From: Pseudomonadota bacterium
GTDB taxonomy: Bacteria > Pseudomonadota > Alphaproteobacteria > Acetobacterales > Acetobacteraceae
Assembly: GCA_021819535.1 (NCBI GenBank)
Contig: JAKAQU010000071.1
Span: forward strand, 1 to 10,685
DNA length: 10,685 nucleotides
Reading direction: 5' to 3'
The position numbers and the translations under genes are program-made. Below, piece by piece: positions 7,016 to 10,685 of the stretch (its first letter is position 1; every line of letters starts with the position of its first letter). The notes beneath the pieces were generated by a model, which saw only the letters and a program-made list of their open reading frames with translations, did not search any database and was not told the DNA's origin.

Positions 7016-7920
7016 CCCCGCCACTCCGCAGCATCGTTCTGGTGGTCGATGATTCGCCGGGCACGCTCGGCCTTCTCAACGATGCGCTGGAGGCGGCGGG
7101 ATATACGGTGCTGCTGGCGCCTTCCGGCCAGGCGGCGCTCGAAGCCGCCGCGCGGGCGACCCCGGATATCATCCTGCTCGATGCGCTGATGCCGGGCCTC
7201 GACGGGTTCGAGACCTGCCGGCGCCTCAAGCGCCTGCGGGATCTCAGCGCGGTGCCGGTCATTTTCATGACCGCGCTCAGCGAGACCGAACACGTGCTGG
7301 CGGCACTCGAGGCTGGCGGGGTCGATTACGTCACCAAGCCGGTCGCGCCGGCGGAAGTGGTGGCGCGGCTCGGCGTTCATCTCGCCAATGCGCGCCTGAC
7401 GCGGAGCGCGCATCAAGCGCTCGATGCCGCCGGGCGCTATCTGCTGGCGATCGATCGCACGGGGCGGGTGGTTTGGAGCACGCCGCTGGCCGCTGCCCTT
7501 CTCGGCGGCAGGGCTGTCGCCCCGGCACCGACCTTGCCGCCCGAGATCGCCGCCTGGAGCTTGCAGCATGCCGGCGGGGCCGCCGTGCCGCGCCTGTGGC
7601 GTGCGACCCTCAATGGTCGCGACATCGAAATTTCCTATGTCGGCAGCATCGCCGCCGATGAAATCCTGCTTCGCCTCAGCCCCGGCGCCAAAGCCGGCGA
7701 CGAGGAAACCCGGCTCCAGGCACAACTCGGCTTGACGGCACGCGAGGCAGAAGTGCTGCTCTGGGTCGGGCGCGGCAAGCCGAACCGTGATATCGCCGAA
7801 ATTCTTGGCCTCAGCCCACGCACGGTGAACAAGCATCTCGAAGGCGTCTATGCCAAGCTCGGCGTCGAAAACCGCGCCGCCGCCGCGGCGATGGCGGTGC
7901 GGACCCTGCAAGGAGGGTGA
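7012..7920 (+). CDS. Response regulator with receiver and LuxR-type DNA-binding domain
   Basis: This 302-residue transcription factor is the likely output of the adjacent kinase. An N-terminal receiver domain carries the acidic pair Asp13-Asp14, phospho-acceptor Asp57 (IILLDALMPG), Thr87 and Lys109 (DYVTKPVAP), all intact. A middle section (about 120-225) contains RYLLAIDRTGRVVWSTPLAA, which looks like a degenerate PAS-type fold of unknown ligand. A LuxR/NarL helix-turn-helix (about 232-298) follows: LTAREAEVLLWVGRGKPNRD, then IAEILGLSPRTVNKHLEGVY. Translation begins at a GTG that overlaps the kinase stop as GTGA, with a GGTGAG ribosome binding site about 8 nt upstream, so the two proteins are probably made together. 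Its expected target is the inverted repeat in front of urtA. It converges on mlaC, 51 nt away. Confidence 0.92.
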   Translation: MTPPLRSIVLVVDDSPGTLGLLNDALEAAGYTVLLAPSGQAALEAAARATPDIILLDALMPGLDGFETCRRLKRLRDLSAVPVIFMTALSETEHVLAALEAGGVDYVTKPVAPAEVVARLGVHLANARLTRSAHQALDAAGRYLLAIDRTGRVVWSTPLAAALLGGRAVAPAPTLPPEIAAWSLQHAGGAAVPRLWRATLNGRDIEISYVGSIAADEILLRLSPGAKAGDEETRLQAQLGLTAREAEVLLWVGRGKPNRDIAEILGLSPRTVNKHLEGVYAKLGVENRAAAAAMAVRTLQGG

Positions 7921-7923
7921 GGG

Positions 7924-7967
7924 GGCGCCGGCTGGAATCGAACGCCCGGCCGCCGCTTCGCTTTTTT
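7924..7967 (+). terminator. Possible terminator between the response regulator and mlaC
   Basis: In the 51-nt convergent gap, GCCGG (7927-7931) can pair with CCGGC (7946-7950), extended by GGC (7924-7926) with GCC (7952-7954) around one bulged C. A run of six T follows at 7962-7967, but seven nt after the stem, which is further than in a textbook intrinsic terminator. The T-run is on the plus strand, so it would act on the regulator operon. Confidence 0.3.
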
Positions 7968-7971
7968 CAAA

Positions 7972-8574
7972 CTAGCCCTGGCTCTGGCGCGCGAGCATGC
8001 GCTGCATGGCCCCGATCAGCGATTGGACGTTTTCGCCATTGTGCTGGAGATAGCTCGCGTAATCGCTCCGCTGGGTGAGGCGGAGGCTGGTGCCCTCGAC
8101 CACCAGATCTTCGATTTTCTGGCCGCCATTGGCGTTCGCGATCACCCATTGGACGTCGGCATCGGGATTGTTCGGGCGTTTGATCGTGGTATCGACCCAG
8201 ACCGTATCGTCATGGGGCGCGACCCGGCCGAGCGTATAGCGCACCCCTTTGTATTCGCCGAGATGGCCTGCGATGCTATTGACCATGACCTGGTGGAACA
8301 GGGCCAGGTAATCCTGCTGCTGCTGGGGCGTCGCTGTGCGCCAGAAACGGCCGAGGCAGAAACGCGCGATGCCGTCGACATCGACATTGCGATCGATGAT
8401 TTTTTGGAGCTGGCCGCGCTTTGACGCCATGCTGTCGGAGCTGTTGATGACGGCGACGAGCTGGTCGCCCACTTCGCGCACGAAGCCGGCAGGATCGGCA
8501 GCCGCGGCGCGGCGCCCGAAGAGGGCCGCAGGCGCGAGCGCGAGGAGGGGGAGGAAACGGCGTCTTTCCAGCAT
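7972..8574 (-). CDS. mlaC: MlaC-family periplasmic phospholipid carrier (Ttg2D/HpnM-like)
   Basis: This 200-residue secreted protein belongs to the MlaC/Ttg2D family, which shuttles phospholipids between the outer-membrane MlaA complex and an inner-membrane MlaFEDB ABC transporter. The signal peptide reads MLERRRFLPLLALAPAAL and ends near AAA-DPA around residue 26; RRRFL resembles a twin-arginine motif. Family features are the IIDRNVDVDGIARFCLGRFW segment, TPQQQQDYLALFHQVMVNSI, and GQKIEDLVVEGTSLRLTQRS near the C-terminus. Length is normal. I chose the ATG at 8574, preceded by a GA-rich ribosome binding site (GGAGAGACAGAGAG); an in-frame ATG at 8598 is possible but would add eight charged residues before the signal. 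It lies 62 nt after mlaA in the same operon. HpnM, the hopanoid-associated relative, is an alternative, but the mlaA neighbour favours MlaC. Confidence 0.88.
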   Translation of the reverse strand: MLERRRFLPLLALAPAALFGRRAAAADPAGFVREVGDQLVAVINSSDSMASKRGQLQKIIDRNVDVDGIARFCLGRFWRTATPQQQQDYLALFHQVMVNSIAGHLGEYKGVRYTLGRVAPHDDTVWVDTTIKRPNNPDADVQWVIANANGGQKIEDLVVEGTSLRLTQRSDYASYLQHNGENVQSLIGAMQRMLARQSQG

Positions 8575-8636
8575 GATCTCTCTGTCTCTCCATGGCATGT
8601 TACGCAACTTGCGCAACCAGCGGCCTTGGCCGCGCC

Positions 8637-9431
8637 TCAATTGGTCTGGCCCGCCGGCGCCGGGAACCAGGCCGGCACGGTCGCGCGATTGTCGTTGCGG
8701 ATCGCCTCGATCTGGCTCTCCCGCCGTTGCCGGTAGAGGCTGCGGATGGTGGCGTAGGGATCGAGCGCGGTTTTCTGCACCTGATCGAGCGTATCGAGCA
8801 CGCGCGCGCGGGTATCGATCGCGGTCAGGCCGTAATAGGCCCATTCCAGGGCATAGACGGTGGTGCCGTTGACGAGCCAGGTGAACGGCCAATCCGCGAT
8901 ATCGACCCCGAAACCGGTGAGATCGCGCGGGTTGGAGGGGCCGAGGATGGGAATGAACAGATAGGGGCCCGGCGGCACGCCGTAGAGCCCGAGCGTCATG
9001 CCGAAATCGGCGTCGTGATTGGGATAGCCCCAATGCTTGGCGACATCGAAAAACCCGCCGATGCCGAAGGTCGAGTTGATCATGAAGCGCATCAATGTGT
9101 CGCCGGCGCGCCGTGGCTTGGCCTCGACGACATCGTTGAAGAAAACGGTCGGGTCGTTGAGGTTGATGATCATGTTGTGGAGGCTGTCGCGCACACCGTC
9201 GGGCAGGGCATAGCGATAGGCCTCCGCCGCCGGTTTCAGCGTCACCGCGTCCAATTGGTCATTGACCTTGTAGAAAAAGCGATTGGTCGGCTCCAGGGGA
9301 TCGTTGGTCTGTTTGTAATCGGCGAGCGCCTCCTTGTCGTCGGCCGGCGGGCGCGGGGCGCAGGCGGTGACGAGAAGCGCCAACATGGGCAGGGTCAGCA
9401 ACAGCGCGAGAAAGAAGGGTCGGCGATGCAT
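8637..9431 (-). CDS. mlaA: MlaA (VacJ) outer-membrane lipoprotein of phospholipid trafficking
   Basis: This 264-residue lipoprotein removes misplaced phospholipids from the outer leaflet of the outer membrane and passes them to MlaC. A lipoprotein signal is clear: MHRRPFFLALLLTLPMLALL followed by VTAC, with Cys24 as the lipidated residue. Family motifs follow in order: NDPLEPTNRFFYKVNDQLD (43-61), LNDPTVFFNDVVEAK, FMINSTFGIGGFFDVAKHWG, DFGMTLGLYGVPPGPYLFIP (142-161), then ILGPSNPRDLTG. Length is normal. The open frame extends upstream to 9692, but the ATG at 9431 is the start because it begins the signal peptide and has an AAGGA ribosome binding site about 7 nt before it. A GC-rich hairpin lies just upstream in the leader. 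mlaC follows 62 nt downstream; the mlaFEDB transporter genes are not here. Confidence 0.93.
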   Translation of the reverse strand: MHRRPFFLALLLTLPMLALLVTACAPRPPADDKEALADYKQTNDPLEPTNRFFYKVNDQLDAVTLKPAAEAYRYALPDGVRDSLHNMIINLNDPTVFFNDVVEAKPRRAGDTLMRFMINSTFGIGGFFDVAKHWGYPNHDADFGMTLGLYGVPPGPYLFIPILGPSNPRDLTGFGVDIADWPFTWLVNGTTVYALEWAYYGLTAIDTRARVLDTLDQVQKTALDPYATIRSLYRQRRESQIEAIRNDNRATVPAWFPAPAGQTN

Positions 9432-9448
9432 GCGTTGATCCTTGTCGC

Positions 9449-9468
9449 GGGGACCGGGGATGGTCCCC
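9449..9468 (-). repeat. Seven-base-pair hairpin in the mlaA leader
   Basis: GGGGACC (9449-9455) and GGTCCCC (9462-9468) are exact reverse complements around a 6-nt loop. The stem ends 17 nt from the mlaA start, right next to its ribosome binding site. There is no following T-run on either strand, so it is not a typical terminator. It could affect mlaA mRNA translation or stability. Confidence 0.5.
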
Positions 9469-9511
9469 CAAAACCGGGCGGAGCGGCCTTCTGTCCAAGG
9501 CGTGCCCCGCT

Positions 9512-9540
9512 GACATAAGGACGGAAGGGCACGGCGTAAA
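9512..9540 (-). promoter_or_regulatory. Possible weak promoter for mlaA-mlaC
   Basis: On the minus strand, TTTACG (9535-9540) and TATGTC (9512-9517) are 17 nt apart, a fair -35 and a poor -10. It lies about 80 nt upstream of mlaA and would put the leader hairpin within the transcript. The match is weak. Confidence 0.2.
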
Positions 9541-9559
9541 GCTTGAACGGCGCGGCGGG

Positions 9560-9573
9560 GGCGCCATGGCGCC
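9560..9573. promoter_or_regulatory. Perfect 14-bp palindrome GGCGCCATGGCGCC upstream of metF
   Basis: The sequence is a perfect palindrome without a spacer, in the mlaA-metF divergent gap and 70 nt before the metF start. It could be an operator for metF or a chance run in GC-rich DNA. I do not recognise it as the site of a known regulator. Confidence 0.35.
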
Positions 9574-9643
9574 GTGGGCGCTTGCGGCGGCGGCCGATTT
9601 GGTGAACAAACCGAACCCTTTCCATGGCCCCGAGGAGCTAGCC

Positions 9644-10645
9644 ATGCGTCTTGATCCCCCTTCGCCGCACGGCCGGCTCTCGTCGCCGGCAACGCTCGAG
9701 CGCTGGCTCACCGGCCCGCGCATCGCGGGGCTTCCGGCGCGCGATGCCGCACAGCCGCCGCCGCTCCTCTCTTTCGAATTCTTCCCGCCGCGGAACGCCG
9801 CCCTCGAAGCGCAGCTCTGGAGCTGCATCCGCCGGCTGGAGACGCTGGCACCGCGCTTCGTCTCCGTCACCTACGGCGCCGGCGGCAGCACCCAGACCCG
9901 CACCCATGCGACGGTTGCGCGCATCGTCAAGGAAACCAGCCTCACTCCGGCCGCGCATCTCACCTGCGTCGGCGCAAGCCGCGGCGAGGTGGATGCGATC
10001 GCCCGCCAATACTGGGAGGCAGGCGTGCGCCACATTGTTGCCTTGCGCGGCGACCCGCCGCCGGGCGAGCGCTATGCCCCGCATCCCGAGGGTTACGCCT
10101 ACGCCGCCGATCTCGTCGCCGGGCTCCGCCGCATCGCGCCGTTCGAGATTTCGGTCGCGGCCTATCCCGAAGCCCATCCCGAGGCGGCGAGCGCGGAGGC
10201 CGACCTCGATAATCTGAAACGGAAGCTCGACGCCGGAGCCAGCCGCGCCATCACCCAGTATTTCTTCGAGACCGATACCTATCTCCGCTTTCTGGAGCGC
10301 GCGCTCGCCGCCGGCATCACGGCGTCGATCGTGCCCGGGATCATGCCGGTTTCGAACTTCGCCCAGGCGGCGCGGTTCAGCGCGGCGTGCGGGGCGAGCG
10401 TGCCGGCATGGCTCGGCCATCTCTTCGAGGGGACAGAGAACGATCCCGAATTGCGCCGCATCGTCGCCGCCGTCGCCGCCGCCGAGCAGGTGCGGCTCCT
10501 GCAGGCCAACGGCGTCGATGAATTCCATTTCTACACGCTGAACCGCCCCGAACTCACCTACGCGATCGCCCATATCCTTGGCGTCAGGCCGCAAGCCGGC
10601 GCGCCATCAGCCGGCGATAGAGGGGGCGCAGCAGAAACGGGCTGA
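9644..10645 (+). CDS. metF: MetF, 5,10-methylenetetrahydrofolate reductase
   Basis: This 333-residue cytoplasmic flavoenzyme reduces 5,10-methylenetetrahydrofolate to 5-methyltetrahydrofolate, the methyl donor for methionine synthesis. The bacterial MetF signatures are all present: LSFEFFPPRN with Glu45 (matching the catalytic Glu28 of E. coli MetF), FVSVTYGAGGSTQTRTH, HLTCVGASRGEVDAIA, HIVALRGDPPPG with Asp137, AITQYFFETDTYLRF, IVPGIMPVSNF, and FHFYTLNRPELTYAIAHILG. I chose the ATG at 9644, which has GAGGAG six nt upstream; an ATG at 9566 would add 26 unlikely residues. The protein carries about 17 extra N-terminal residues compared with E. coli and about 20 after LGVRP, a poorly conserved tail that overlaps an opposing reading frame. 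It is divergent from mlaA. No methionine-related riboswitch was recognised upstream. Confidence 0.95.
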   Translation: MRLDPPSPHGRLSSPATLERWLTGPRIAGLPARDAAQPPPLLSFEFFPPRNAALEAQLWSCIRRLETLAPRFVSVTYGAGGSTQTRTHATVARIVKETSLTPAAHLTCVGASRGEVDAIARQYWEAGVRHIVALRGDPPPGERYAPHPEGYAYAADLVAGLRRIAPFEISVAAYPEAHPEAASAEADLDNLKRKLDAGASRAITQYFFETDTYLRFLERALAAGITASIVPGIMPVSNFAQAARFSAACGASVPAWLGHLFEGTENDPELRRIVAAVAAAEQVRLLQANGVDEFHFYTLNRPELTYAIAHILGVRPQAGAPSAGDRGGAAETG

Positions 10646-10685
10646 GATAGAGCGGAAACTGACAGAGCGCGAAAAAAAGGCCTAA
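10584..10685 (-). CDS. Possible C-terminal end of an unknown membrane protein (partial)
   Basis: A minus-strand frame enters from the right edge, stays open for 33 codons and ends with TGA at 10584-10586. The visible end, LGLFFALCQFPLYLSPFLL then RPLYRRLMARRLAA, is a hydrophobic stretch followed by a positively charged tail, as in a membrane protein with a cytoplasmic C-terminus. It would converge on metF and overlap its last 62 nt. I do not recognise the family. With so little sequence, a chance open frame is possible. Confidence 0.4.
   Translation of the reverse strand, partial: LGLFFALCQFPLYLSPFLLRPLYRRLMARRLAA

Noticed and set aside
5861..7024. 387-residue minus-strand open frame opposite the kinase domains
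   Set aside because: It is a shadow of GC-rich coding; the plus strand here carries intact HisKA, ATPase and receiver motifs, while the minus-strand product is low-complexity and rich in G, A, E, R and H.
6949..7911. 320-residue minus-strand open frame opposite the response regulator
   Set aside because: It is antisense to a complete receiver-LuxR protein, has no recognisable domain and no ribosome binding site of note.
7922..7952. tRNA T-arm-like string (GTTCGATTCCA on the minus strand) next to mlaC
   Set aside because: The bases flanking the loop do not form a 5-bp T-stem, there is no D-arm or anticodon arm upstream, and the rest would fall within mlaC coding sequence.
7972..9033. Extended 353-residue form of the mlaC frame reaching into mlaA
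   Set aside because: The extra N-terminus overlaps the mlaA gene out of frame; a signal peptide and ribosome binding site place the real start at 8574.
8592..9518. 308-residue plus-strand open frame opposite mlaA
   Set aside because: It covers the clear MlaA lipoprotein gene on the other strand and reads as low-complexity sequence.
9574..9643. Possible SAM or SAH riboswitch before metF
   Set aside because: The CCGAGGAG string resembles the start of an SAH riboswitch but is the ribosome binding site of metF, with no room for the rest of the structure; no SAM-II pattern was found.
9638..10594. 318-residue minus-strand open frame opposite metF
   Set aside because: It is antisense to all conserved MetF motifs and lacks any recognisable family feature. 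The separate short frame at 10584-10685 is in another frame and was kept.

Overview
The window looks like chromosomal DNA of an alphaproteobacterium. Support comes from the GC-rich coding on the right, the urtABCD order, an alphaproteobacterial-style hybrid kinase with a LuxR-type regulator, the mlaA-mlaC pair and metF. A Rhodospirillales/Acetobacteraceae- or Rhizobiales-like host is a guess from gene content only; no rRNA or other marker gene is present. I see no tRNA, insertion sequence, CRISPR array or phage gene.

Region 1 (1-3413, minus strand) is the start of a urea (or short-chain amide) ABC transporter operon, read right to left: urtA (binding protein), urtB and urtC (permeases), and the first eight codons of urtD (ATPase), which runs off the left edge. 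The genes are tightly packed: 46 nt between urtA and urtB, 12 nt between urtB and urtC, and a 4-nt ATGA overlap between urtC and urtD.

Region 2 (3414-3664) is a 251-bp divergent promoter region. It holds a perfect inverted repeat at 3508-3525, also readable as two 7-mers separated by 2 bp, as in sites for NarL-type regulators, plus other inverted repeats and a candidate -35 element. Region 3 (3665-7920, plus strand) is a two-gene signalling operon: a 1116-residue protein fusing an NCS1-type nucleobase/allantoin-family transporter, an eight-cysteine cluster and a hybrid histidine kinase, translationally coupled (GTGA) to a response regulator with a LuxR-type DNA-binding domain. The inferred model is a transporter-like sensor kinase that reports a nitrogen compound and, through the regulator and the shared operator, controls urea/amide uptake.

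Region 4 (7972-9431, minus strand) converges on the regulator gene and encodes mlaA (outer-membrane lipoprotein) and mlaC (periplasmic lipid carrier) for phospholipid trafficking. The inner-membrane MlaFEDB genes are not in the window. Region 5 (9644-10645, plus strand) is metF, 5,10-methylenetetrahydrofolate reductase, divergent from mlaA across 212 bp. A minus-strand reading frame entering from the right edge appears to overlap the 3' end of metF.

The urt operon is visibly less GC-rich than the mla/metF side, with the change falling within the kinase gene.
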